From contig JBJXGF010000403.1 of the NCBI GenBank assembly GCA_046153015.1, forward strand, positions 1 through 5,244: a DNA stretch of 5,244 bases, read 5' to 3'. How positions within the stretch are numbered: the first letter of the stretch is position 1; each line of letters starts with the position of its first letter. The translations under genes were made by a program, and so were the position numbers. This document shows positions 1 through 5,221 of the stretch, one piece after another. The notes beneath the pieces were generated by a model. It saw nothing but the letters and a program-made list of their open reading frames with translations, was not told where the DNA came from and searched no databases. Source of the stretch: JBJXGF01 sp046153015. Lineage in GTDB: Bacteria; Actinomycetota; Acidimicrobiia; Acidimicrobiales; CAIXPF01.

Positions 1-1248
1 CGGCTCGGGCGGCCACGGCGGCGAGCAGGCGCCCACCCAGGCCAGCCCGGCCCGCTCGCTGCGCCGCCCGAGCACCAGCTCGGCGAGCGTGCGCCCGGCG
101 AGGTTCGAGGCCGACACGCCGTCGCCCACGTAGCCGCCGGCCCAGCCGAGGCCCCGGCCGGCGTCGTAGCGAACCGCCGGGAACCAGTCCCGGGGCACGC
201 CGAGCGCGCCGCGCCACACGCGCTCGGGCGCCAGCTCGGCCGGCCGGGCGGCGTGACCGAACAGCTCGACCAGCGCCTCGTGGAGCCGGGCGGCGATCGC
301 GGCGCGGGCTCGGGCCGGTTCGACGAGGCGGGAGCCGAACCGGTACGCGACGCCCCGGCCGCCCACGGCGAGGCGACCGTCGGCGGTGCGCTGCCCGTAC
401 AGGAGCGCCCGCCTCCCGTCAGCGAACACCTCACGCTCGGCGAGGCCGACCTCGCGCCAGAAGCGCTCGGGCAGCGGCGCGGTGGCGATCATGAACGACC
501 ACAGCGGCGCGAGGTCCCGCCGCCGGCCGGCCAGGGCCGCGTTGTAGGCCTCGAGGCCCACGAGCACGACGCGGGCCCGGACCCGCCCTCCTGGCGTCTC
601 GACCAGGCCGGGCGAGATCGCCGTGGCCGGGGTGGACTCCCAGATCTGCACGCCCCGCTGCTCGACCGCCCGGGCCAGGCCCCGCACCAGCCGCCCGGGG
701 TGCACGGCCGCGCAGTGCGGCGTGTACAGGGCCGCCGCCACCGCCGGCGACCGGACCCTCGCCGCCAGCTCCGGCCCGTCGAGCCAGGCGAGGTCCGAGG
801 CGCCAACCCCGGCGGCGCGCTCCGCGTCGAGCAGCGCCGCCAGCTTGTCGGCCTGGCCCGGGCCGGCGGCGAGGGTCAGCGCGCCGCCCTTCGCGTAGTG
901 GGCGTCGATGCCCTCGGCCCGGCAGACCCGGCCGATCTCGTCGACCGCGTCGCGCAGATGGGCCTCGAGCGCGGCCGCGGCGCCGGGCCCGCCGGCGGCG
1001 TCGAGCGCGGCGCGGCCGGCGGCGAAGTCGGCCGACGCCCAACCCCCGTTGCGCCCGGAGGCCCCGGACCCGCAGGCCGCGGCCTCCACCACGTGGATCG
1101 AGGCGTCGGGCGCCAGCTCGGCGAGGTAGTACGCGGTCCACAGCCCGGTGAAGCCGCCGCCCACGATCGCCACCTCGCCGGCGGCGTCGCCGCGCAGCGC
1201 GGGCCGCGGGCCCGGCGCCGAGCCGGCGGTGTCGAGCCAGAAGCTCAC
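1..1248 (-). CDS. FAD-dependent oxidoreductase, DAO family (3' end cut by window edge)
   Basis: A flavoprotein oxidase or dehydrogenase of the glycine/D-amino-acid oxidase (DAO) superfamily, expected to oxidise a C-N bond of a small amine or amino acid in the cytoplasm. Reading the minus strand from GTG at 1248 gives 416 uninterrupted residues to the window edge. Residues 26-43 form the Rossmann dinucleotide-binding turn IVGGGFTG (G30, G32, G35), followed by an acidic residue closing the second strand (E55) and the SGRNGG motif (64-69) typical of these enzymes. Further family-like blocks are HCAAVHPGRLVRGLA in the middle, GGRGVAYRFGSR near 296-307, and the C-terminal FAD-contacting block WAGGYVGDGVSASNLAGRT (369-387). 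The visible end (LAWVGACSPPWPPEP) resembles the usual tail, so perhaps 30-50 residues are missing. GTG 1248 is chosen because GGGAG lies 6 bases upstream; the frame stays open further upstream but I saw no ATG or GTG there. The closest relatives I recall are gamma-glutamylputrescine oxidase-like proteins, but the substrate cannot be read from the sequence. It is divergent from the MFS gene. Confidence 0.88.
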   Translation of the reverse strand, partial: MSFWLDTAGSAPGPRPALRGDAAGEVAIVGGGFTGLWTAYYLAELAPDASIHVVEAAACGSGASGRNGGWASADFAAGRAALDAAGGPGAAAALEAHLRDAVDEIGRVCRAEGIDAHYAKGGALTLAAGPGQADKLAALLDAERAAGVGASDLAWLDGPELAARVRSPAVAAALYTPHCAAVHPGRLVRGLARAVEQRGVQIWESTPATAISPGLVETPGGRVRARVVLVGLEAYNAALAGRRRDLAPLWSFMIATAPLPERFWREVGLAEREVFADGRRALLYGQRTADGRLAVGGRGVAYRFGSRLVEPARARAAIAARLHEALVELFGHAARPAELAPERVWRGALGVPRDWFPAVRYDAGRGLGWAGGYVGDGVSASNLAGRTLAELVLGRRSERAGLAWVGACSPPWPPEP

Positions 1249-1254
1249 GGCCGG

Positions 1255-1259
1255 CTCCC
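1255..1259 (-). promoter_or_regulatory. Ribosome binding site of the FAD oxidoreductase
   Basis: On the minus strand GGGAG sits 6 bases before the GTG at 1248. It decides this start, because no ATG or GTG was found in frame in the upstream stretch before the transporter coding region. Confidence 0.55.
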
Positions 1260-1265
1260 GCCCCC

Positions 1266-1283
1266 CGTGGCGGGCCAGCCACG
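1266..1283. promoter_or_regulatory. Dyad symmetry in the divergent oxidoreductase/MFS spacer (candidate operator)
   Basis: Perfect 6-base arms CGTGGC and GCCACG flank a 6-base centre in the 77-base spacer between the two divergent starts. It lies between the GTG of the oxidoreductase and the -10-like hexamer of the transporter, a place where one regulator could act on both genes. Short GC palindromes are common by chance in such DNA, so an operator role is only a possibility. Confidence 0.25.
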
Positions 1284-1312
1284 CGTCGCCGCCCGCCCCC
1301 GGGTCGCCGGAG

Positions 1313-1318
1313 TAGGGT
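1313..1318 (+). promoter_or_regulatory. TANNNT -10 hexamer of the MFS gene, leaderless-type
   Basis: TAGGGT is followed by 7 bases and then the GTG at 1326. In Actinobacteria a TANNNT hexamer 6-7 bases before a start codon marks transcripts that begin at the start codon itself. No convincing Shine-Dalgarno sequence competes: the only candidates are the hexamer's own AGGG and a distant GGAG. No clear -35 element is visible. Confidence 0.5.
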
Positions 1319-1325
1319 CCTGCCC

Positions 1326-2552
1326 GTGGCCCGCACGATCGCCCAGCCCTCGGCCCCACCGCCGGCGGCCGCCAGCGGGCAGGCCCTCGACGTGGATTCG
1401 GGCCGCGCGTGGGTGATCGCCCTCGGCGGCATGCTGGCCAACGCCGTGTGCTTCGGGACGGTGTACAGCTTCGGCGCGTTCCTGGACGCCATGAAGGCGG
1501 AGTTCGGCTCCGGCCTCGGCGCCACCGCGCTGATCTTCGGCCTGCCCACCTTCGTGCTGTTCTCGCTGGGCCTGCTCACCGGTCCGTTGGCCGACCGGTA
1601 CGGGCCGCGGCGGATCGTGCTGACCGGCGCAGTGGTCATCGGCGCCGGGCTGTTCCTCACGTCTCGGGCGCAGTCCCTCGGCGCGGCGGTGCTGTTCTAC
1701 GGCGTCGGCGTGGGGGTGGGCATCGGCTGCTGCCTCGTGCCGGTCACCGCCTGCGTGGGCGGCTGGTTCGTCCGCCGCCGGGCGCTCGCCCTTGGCCTCA
1801 CCGCCTCGGGGATCGGGGTCGGCACGCTGGTGATGGTCCCCCTCGCCGAGTGGATGAACCGCGCGTACGGGTGGCGCAGCTCCTACGAGGTGTTCGCGCT
1901 GGCCTGCGCCGGCGCGCTGGCCCTCACCGCCTGGGCGGCCACGCCGCCTCGGCGCAACGGCGCCGCGCCCAAAGGCCGGCCGCTGCGCCAGCTCGCGGCG
2001 CTCGGCTCGTTCCGGCGCCTGTACGCCGGCAGCTTCCTGCTGTCGATGGCGTTGTTCGTGCCGTTCGTGTTCCTCGTGAAGTACGCGAAGGATCACGGGG
2101 TGTCGGCCAGCTCGGCCGCCCTGCTGGTGAGCGTGCTCGGCGCGTCCAACGTGGCCAGCCGGCTGGCCATGACCGGCCTGGCCGCCCGCCTCGGGGCGCC
2201 CCGGCTGTTCCTCCTGTGCTTCCTCGTGCAGCCGCCGGCCTACGCGCTCTGGCTGGCCTCCCGCGGCGCCTACCCGGCGTTGGTGGTGTTCGCGGTCGTG
2301 CTCGGCGCCAGCCACGGCGGCTTCGTGGCGCTCTCGGCCGAGGTGGCCGCCCAGCTCTTCGGGGTGGCCGGGCTCGGCGGCGTGCTCGGCGCGTTGTGGA
2401 CCGCTCCGGGCATCGGCGGGCTCATCGGCCCCGTGTCGGTCGGCTTCGTGATCGACGCCGGCGGCTTCACGCCGGCGATCCTCGCCGCGATGGCGCTCTC
2501 GGCGGCGGCCGCCGCGCTGCAGCTCCCGTTCTGGCGGCTGCGGCCGCGCTGA
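1326..2552 (+). CDS. MFS transporter, monocarboxylate/oxalate-formate antiporter-like
   Basis: A 408-residue inner-membrane secondary transporter with the length and helix pattern of a 12-helix major facilitator. After a Pro/Ala-rich cytoplasmic N-terminus (about 1-27), hydrophobic segments start near residues 29, 68, 95, 117, 152 and 185. A charged central loop (about 206-230) precedes the second half. Family signs: motif A between helices 2 and 3, GPLADRYGPRR (86-96); YSFGAFLDAMKAEFG in and after helix 1 (47-61), like the FGVFLD-type block of MCT/OFA proteins; and WFVRRRALALGLTASGIGVG (147-166) at helix 4-5, a hallmark of that subgroup. A GWR triplet (182-184) lies before helix 6. GTG 1326 is chosen because a -10 hexamer lies 7 bases upstream, implying a leaderless message. 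The likely cargo is a small carboxylate, but no residue seen here fixes it. The gene is divergent from an amine/amino-acid oxidase-like gene, which may act on the imported compound (inference). It converges on the VOC gene 32 bases downstream. Confidence 0.9.
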   Translation: MARTIAQPSAPPPAAASGQALDVDSGRAWVIALGGMLANAVCFGTVYSFGAFLDAMKAEFGSGLGATALIFGLPTFVLFSLGLLTGPLADRYGPRRIVLTGAVVIGAGLFLTSRAQSLGAAVLFYGVGVGVGIGCCLVPVTACVGGWFVRRRALALGLTASGIGVGTLVMVPLAEWMNRAYGWRSSYEVFALACAGALALTAWAATPPRRNGAAPKGRPLRQLAALGSFRRLYAGSFLLSMALFVPFVFLVKYAKDHGVSASSAALLVSVLGASNVASRLAMTGLAARLGAPRLFLLCFLVQPPAYALWLASRGAYPALVVFAVVLGASHGGFVALSAEVAAQLFGVAGLGGVLGALWTAPGIGGLIGPVSVGFVIDAGGFTPAILAAMALSAAAAALQLPFWRLRPR

Positions 2553-2584
2553 AGGCGCCATCGCTGCGTAACCCGCTCGGGCGT

Positions 2585-3139
2585 TCAGGCGAGCTGCGTA
2601 GCCGGCACGGCGGCGATCTCGCCCCGCTCGGCCAGCTCCCGCACGGCGGGCACCGGGTCGGGGTCGGCGAAGAGCGAGCGGTCGCCGTAGTCGGCGTCGC
2701 GCCCGGTGGCGTCGCTCACCCACCAGGACGCCTCGAGGGCGATGCCGTTGGGGTCGGTGAAATAGATCGAGCGGATGAACCCGTGGTCGACCACGTGGGT
2801 CACCTCCGAGCCGTGCGCCTTCAGCCGGGCCCGCAGCGCCTCGAGCGCCGCCTCGTCGGGCAGGTTCAGCGAGAGGTGGTCGAACTGCGGGAAGCGCGGG
2901 TCGGGCAGGCCCGCCGGCTTGGCCACGCGTTCGAGCGCGACGCCGCGGTGCTCGAAGAAGGCGATCGTGTTCTGGGCGCCGACCTCGAAGAAGTAGTGCC
3001 GAAAGCCAGGCGTGCCGATGGTGGCCACGAGCCGCGCGCCGAGCACGCCGTGATAGAAGCGCACGGTGGCGTCCATGTCGGTCGTCACGAGGGCCAGGTG
3101 GTTGATTCCCCGCCAGTACGGCTGTGCAGTGCCGGTCAT
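2585..3139 (-). CDS. VOC family metalloenzyme (glyoxalase/extradiol dioxygenase fold)
   Basis: A 184-residue cytoplasmic protein built of two beta-alpha-beta-beta-beta modules, as in the vicinal oxygen chelate superfamily. Module 1 starts INHLALVTTDMDATVRFYHG (12-31). Module 2 starts at FDHLSLNLPD (86-95) and ends in the typical DPNGIALEASWW (129-140). The four expected metal positions all look occupied: H14, E63 (in IAFFEHRG), H88 and E136, a His/Glu/His/Glu set as in glyoxalase I-type enzymes. The metal and reaction (isomerase, lyase, dioxygenase or thiol transfer) cannot be told from sequence. A tail of about 44 residues (141-184) follows the fold, including SLFADPDPVPAVREL, and may close over the site or aid dimer formation. 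ATG 3139 is supported by a TAGCAT hexamer 6 bases upstream and no Shine-Dalgarno sequence, suggesting a leaderless message. It is divergent from the amidohydrolase gene, so the two may be co-regulated and act on related compounds (inference). Confidence 0.88.
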   Translation of the reverse strand: MTGTAQPYWRGINHLALVTTDMDATVRFYHGVLGARLVATIGTPGFRHYFFEVGAQNTIAFFEHRGVALERVAKPAGLPDPRFPQFDHLSLNLPDEAALEALRARLKAHGSEVTHVVDHGFIRSIYFTDPNGIALEASWWVSDATGRDADYGDRSLFADPDPVPAVRELAERGEIAAVPATQLA

Positions 3140-3145
3140 GGGTCG

Positions 3146-3151
3146 ATGCTA
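3146..3151 (-). promoter_or_regulatory. TANNNT -10 hexamer of the VOC gene, leaderless-type
   Basis: On the minus strand TAGCAT is followed by CGACCC and then ATG (3139-3137), a 6-base spacing that puts the transcript start at or next to the start codon. No Shine-Dalgarno sequence is present. No clear -35 element is visible. Confidence 0.55.
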
Positions 3152-3209
3152 GGGCGACGGGCAGCGTCGAGCCGAGCGCCGCGGGGCCGGCGCAAATGGG
3201 CGGGACCGC

Positions 3210-3225
3210 GGTACGAAGGCGTACC
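3210..3225. promoter_or_regulatory. Perfect inverted repeat at the amidohydrolase promoter (candidate operator)
   Basis: GGTACG and CGTACC form perfect 6-base arms around a 4-base centre (AAGG). The right arm overlaps the TACCAT -10 candidate (3222-3227), so a bound dimer would be expected to block RNA polymerase, the typical layout of a repressor site. The arm sequence is less GC-rich than its surroundings, which makes chance less likely. No regulator gene is in the window, so the binding protein is unknown. Confidence 0.4.
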
Positions 3226-3227
3226 AT
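3222..3227 (+). promoter_or_regulatory. Candidate -10 hexamer (TACCAT) of the amidohydrolase gene
   Basis: TACCAT fits TANNNT and lies 47 bases before the ATG. Transcription would begin near 3234-3235 and leave a 5' leader of about 40 bases carrying the strong ribosome site. A -35 element is not clear. Confidence 0.35.
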
Positions 3228-3244
3228 CGGGGTTCGCACCGCAG

Positions 3245-3254
3245 GGGAGCTCCC
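3245..3254. repeat. 10-base palindrome GGGAGCTCCC in the amidohydrolase leader
   Basis: A perfect palindrome inside the predicted 5' leader, ending 7 bases before the ribosome site. Its centre is 32 bases, about three helical turns, from the centre of the inverted repeat at 3210-3225, but the sequences differ, so they are probably not two copies of one operator. It has no loop and would fold poorly as RNA. Function unknown. Confidence 0.25.
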
Positions 3255-3261
3255 GCTCGAG

Positions 3262-3268
3262 AAGGAGG
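3262..3268 (+). promoter_or_regulatory. Strong Shine-Dalgarno site of the amidohydrolase gene
   Basis: AAGGAGG, a near-perfect anti-16S match, lies 6 bases before the ATG at 3275 and fixes this start even though the reading frame is open for over 1.8 kb upstream. Confidence 0.85.
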
Positions 3269-3274
3269 CGGCCG

Positions 3275-4450
3275 ATGGCTGTCCAAAGCGACTTCCAACG
3301 CGACTTCAAGGTCATCGACACCGATGCGCATTGGTCCGAACCACACGATCTGTGGACCGCCCGGGCCCCGGAGAAGTACCGCGACCTCGTGCCGCAGGTG
3401 AAGGACCACAACGGCAAGCGCCGCTGGGTCATCCAGGGGGACACCGTGCTGGCGCCGGCCCACGCCACCAGCGCCATCGCCGCCGACGGGGGCAAGATCC
3501 TCGGCCTCGACTTCCTGAAGTACGACGTCGACCAGGTGCACGTCGGCTGCTCCCAGGTCGCGGGCCGCCTCGAGCTGCTCGACGGGCTCGGCATCCAGGC
3601 GCAGGTGCTCTACCCCAACGTGGCCGGCTTCGGCAGCCAGAACTTCATGCGCGTCGACGACGCAGCCCTGCGCCGCGCCTGCGTGGAGATCTACAACGAC
3701 TACATGGCCGACCTGCAGAAGGACTCGGGCAACCGGCTGCTGCCGATGGCGATGATCCCGTGGTGGGACATCGACGCGAGCGTGGTGGAGATCGAACGGG
3801 CCCAGGGCCTCGGCCTGCGCGGCATCGTCACCTGCTCGAACCCGCAGGACGGCGGCATGCCCGAGTACAACCAGCCCGAGTGGCGGCCGTTCTGGGAGGT
3901 CGTCAGCGCGCTGCGGATGCCGGTCAACTTCCACATCGGGGCCAGCACCGGCGACATCGACTGGTTCGGCCGCGTGCCCTACAAGTCCTGGCCGGGCGAG
4001 GTGAAGATCACGATCGGCGGGGCGTCGCTGTTCCTCGGCAACGCCCGCTGGATGGCGAACCTGCTCTTCAGCGACATCTGGGACCGCTACCCCGACGTGC
4101 GGATCGTGTCGGTCGAGAGCGGGGTGAGCTGGATCCCGTTCCTGCTCGAGGCGCTCGACTACCAGGCCGGCGAGACCGCCCCCGAGTTCTTGAAGCACCT
4201 GTCGGCCAAGCCGTCGGAGTACTACCGCAAGCACTGCTACTCGACCTACTGGTTCGAGTCGCGGGGCCTCGACTTCGCGGTGCGCGAGCTGGGCGAGGAC
4301 CGCGTGATGTTCGAGACCGACATCCCTCACCCCACGTCGCTGTACCCGAACAGCATCGACCGGGCGAAGGAAGCCGCGGCCAAGCTCCCCGAGTCGACCC
4401 AGCGCAAGATCTTCTACGAGAACGCCGCCGAGCTCTACAAGCTCGGCTGA
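3275..4450 (+). CDS. Amidohydrolase family 2 (ACMSD-like TIM-barrel metal hydrolase)
   Basis: A 391-residue cytoplasmic metal-dependent hydrolase or decarboxylase of the amidohydrolase-2 group, the fold that includes aminocarboxymuconate-semialdehyde decarboxylase and related ring-cleavage or decarboxylation enzymes. The first strand carries VIDTDAHWSEPHDLW (13-27). D17 and H19 are the metal-binding pair, the DxDxH variant of the HxH motif. H220 (VNFHIGAS) and D349 (ETDIPHPTS) are the later barrel ligands. E281 in SVESGVSWIPFLLEALDY (279-296) belongs to another conserved family block. The C-terminus ends in the usual IFYENAAELYKLG, which gives a full-length protein. The ATG is fixed by AAGGAGG 6 bases upstream; the family start sits a few residues before the first strand, which agrees. 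Neighbours are the divergent VOC gene and, after a hairpin, the separate SOD gene. An inverted repeat over the likely -10 suggests repression (inference). The substrate is unknown; the family often acts on aromatic-derived or carboxylated compounds. D349 and H352 could also be read as a DxxH pair. Confidence 0.9.
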   Translation: MAVQSDFQRDFKVIDTDAHWSEPHDLWTARAPEKYRDLVPQVKDHNGKRRWVIQGDTVLAPAHATSAIAADGGKILGLDFLKYDVDQVHVGCSQVAGRLELLDGLGIQAQVLYPNVAGFGSQNFMRVDDAALRRACVEIYNDYMADLQKDSGNRLLPMAMIPWWDIDASVVEIERAQGLGLRGIVTCSNPQDGGMPEYNQPEWRPFWEVVSALRMPVNFHIGASTGDIDWFGRVPYKSWPGEVKITIGGASLFLGNARWMANLLFSDIWDRYPDVRIVSVESGVSWIPFLLEALDYQAGETAPEFLKHLSAKPSEYYRKHCYSTYWFESRGLDFAVRELGEDRVMFETDIPHPTSLYPNSIDRAKEAAAKLPESTQRKIFYENAAELYKLG

Positions 4451-4460
4451 CCCAGACGAT

Positions 4461-4507
4461 GCGCGCGGGAGGGGGCGGACCGGCCGGGTCCGCCCCCATC
4501 GGCGCGC
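4461..4507 (+). terminator. GC hairpin after the amidohydrolase, terminator-like without a U-tract
   Basis: Ten bases after the stop, an 11-base perfect stem (4471-4481 pairing with 4487-4497) closes on the 5-base loop GGCCG. An outer GCGCGC pair (4461-4466 with 4502-4507) can extend it across small internal mismatches. No T-run follows, as is common for terminators of high-GC actinobacteria. It separates the amidohydrolase transcript from the SOD promoter region. Confidence 0.65.
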
Positions 4508-4545
4508 CTGGGCCGGGGCCGGCGGGATCGCCGCGTCGCGGCCAC

Positions 4546-4551
4546 TAGTGT
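4546..4551 (+). promoter_or_regulatory. Candidate -10 hexamer (TAGTGT) of the SOD gene
   Basis: TAGTGT fits TANNNT and resembles the TAG-type hexamers of the MFS and VOC genes. Transcription would begin near 4558-4559, giving a leader of about 52 bases before ATG 4611. This gene is therefore probably leadered, unlike those two. No clear -35 element. Confidence 0.4.
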
Positions 4552-4571
4552 CGCCCTCGGCCCAGCCATCC

Positions 4572-4599
4572 GAGACGAGAAGACGAGACGAGAGAAGAC
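4572..4599 (+). repeat. Imperfect purine-rich tandem repeat in the SOD leader
   Basis: GAGACGAGAAGAC (4572-4584) is followed at once by GAGACGAGAGAAGAC (4585-4599), the same unit with two extra bases. The run from 4572 to 4603 is almost all purine with only four C residues, very unlike the GC-rich surroundings. It lies in the predicted untranslated leader and ends in the GAGG ribosome site. It may keep the leader unfolded and aid ribosome loading (inference). Confidence 0.6.
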
Positions 4600-4603
4600 G
4601 AGG
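4600..4603 (+). promoter_or_regulatory. Ribosome binding site of the SOD gene
   Basis: GAGG lies 7 bases before ATG 4611 at the end of the purine-rich leader. It supports this ATG over the in-frame GTG at 4548, which overlaps the -10 hexamer. Confidence 0.6.
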
Positions 4604-4610
4604 TCAGTCG

Positions 4611-5189
4611 ATGGAACACGCTCTTCCGCCCCTGCCGTACACGATGGACGCGCTCGCCCCGCACATCTCCAAAGAGACCCTCGAGTTCCACTACGGCAAG
4701 CATCACCAGACCTACGTCACGAACCTGAACAACCTCATCAAGGGCACCGAGTTCGAGGACAAGAGCCTGGAGGACATCGTCAAGTCCGCCTCCGGCGGCG
4801 TCTTCAACAACGCCGCCCAGGTGTGGAACCACACCTTCTACTGGAACGGCATAGCCCCCAATGCCGGCGGCGCCCCGGCCGGCAAGGCCGCCGAGGCGAT
4901 CAACGCCAAGTGGGGCAGCTTCGAGGAGTTCAAGACCGCGTTCACCCAGACCTGCGTGACCACGTTCGGCTCGGGCTGGGGCTGGCTGGTGAAGAACGCC
5001 GACGGTTCGGTGGATCTGGCCAGCACCTCGAACGCGCAGACGCCGATGACCTCGGGCCAGACGGCGCTGCTCACCTGCGACGTCTGGGAGCACGCCTACT
5101 ACATCGACTACCGCAACGCGCGCCCCGCCTACGTCGAGGCGTTCTTCAACCTGATCAACTGGGATTTCGTCAACCGGAACCTGGGCTGA
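4611..5189 (+). CDS. sodB: Iron superoxide dismutase, SodB type
   Basis: A complete 192-residue cytoplasmic superoxide dismutase, turning superoxide into oxygen and hydrogen peroxide, normally as a dimer. The four metal ligands are H27 (in FHYGKHHQTYV), H74 (in AAQVWNHTFYW), and D157 and H161 (in DVWEHAYYIDYRNARP). Y35, H31 and W123 of the active-site shell are also present. The outer-sphere glutamine is at position 70, from the N-terminal half, as in iron enzymes; manganese enzymes usually supply it from the C-terminal half. Ligand numbering equals that of Escherichia coli SodB as I recall it, with no net insertion, and long stretches look nearly identical. Many actinobacterial SODs instead belong to a longer Mn/Fe type, so this copy may have been acquired from Proteobacteria long ago (inference). 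Base composition matches its neighbours, so any transfer is not recent. It has its own promoter-like hexamer, a purine-rich leader and a hairpin after the stop, pointing to a single-gene transcript. Confidence 0.97.
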   Translation: MEHALPPLPYTMDALAPHISKETLEFHYGKHHQTYVTNLNNLIKGTEFEDKSLEDIVKSASGGVFNNAAQVWNHTFYWNGIAPNAGGAPAGKAAEAINAKWGSFEEFKTAFTQTCVTTFGSGWGWLVKNADGSVDLASTSNAQTPMTSGQTALLTCDVWEHAYYIDYRNARPAYVEAFFNLINWDFVNRNLG

Positions 5190-5201
5190 CCGGCGGCGGG
5201 T

Positions 5202-5221
5202 CCGGGGGCGGCGCCCCCCGG
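5202..5221 (+). terminator. Terminator-like hairpin after the SOD gene
   Basis: Twelve bases after the stop, CCGGGGGC can pair with GCCCCCCGG (5213-5221) around the short loop GGC, with one bulged C. There is no T-run. Further C- and G-runs follow to the window edge and could extend the structure, which cannot be judged here. Confidence 0.5.

Noticed and set aside
253..1416. A 387-codon plus-strand frame opposite the FAD oxidoreductase
   Set aside because: Low-complexity Arg/Pro/Gly-rich translation with no family motif. The opposite strand shows a full set of FAD-binding motifs.
2575..2594. Possible bidirectional terminator hairpin (GCTCG with CGAGC) between the convergent MFS and VOC genes
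   Set aside because: Only a 5-base stem with a 10-base loop, overlapping the VOC stop codon, and no T-run on either strand. It is not distinguishable from chance in such GC-rich DNA.
2564..2598. Direct repeat of GCTGCGTA on both sides of the VOC stop region, considered as an insertion footprint
   Set aside because: Only 8 bases long, with no mobile element or inverted ends between the copies. Chance is sufficient.
1245..3239. A 664-codon minus-strand open frame covering the MFS gene
   Set aside because: Its translation is low-complexity Arg/Gly/His/Ala-rich text typical of the antisense of GC-rich genes, and it overlaps both the well-supported MFS gene and the VOC gene.
1409..4450. A single 1013-codon plus-strand frame ending with the amidohydrolase, suggesting a giant fusion protein
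   Set aside because: The part before 3275 is Arg/Pro/Ala-rich shadow sequence overlapping the MFS gene in another frame and the VOC gene antisense. The strong AAGGAGG before 3275 and the family's normal N-terminus fix the true start.
4548..4610. A 21-residue N-terminal extension of the SOD from GTG 4548
   Set aside because: The extension is Arg-rich, is encoded by the purine-rich repeat and starts inside the -10 hexamer. SodB proteins normally start at the position of ATG 4611, which has its own GAGG site.
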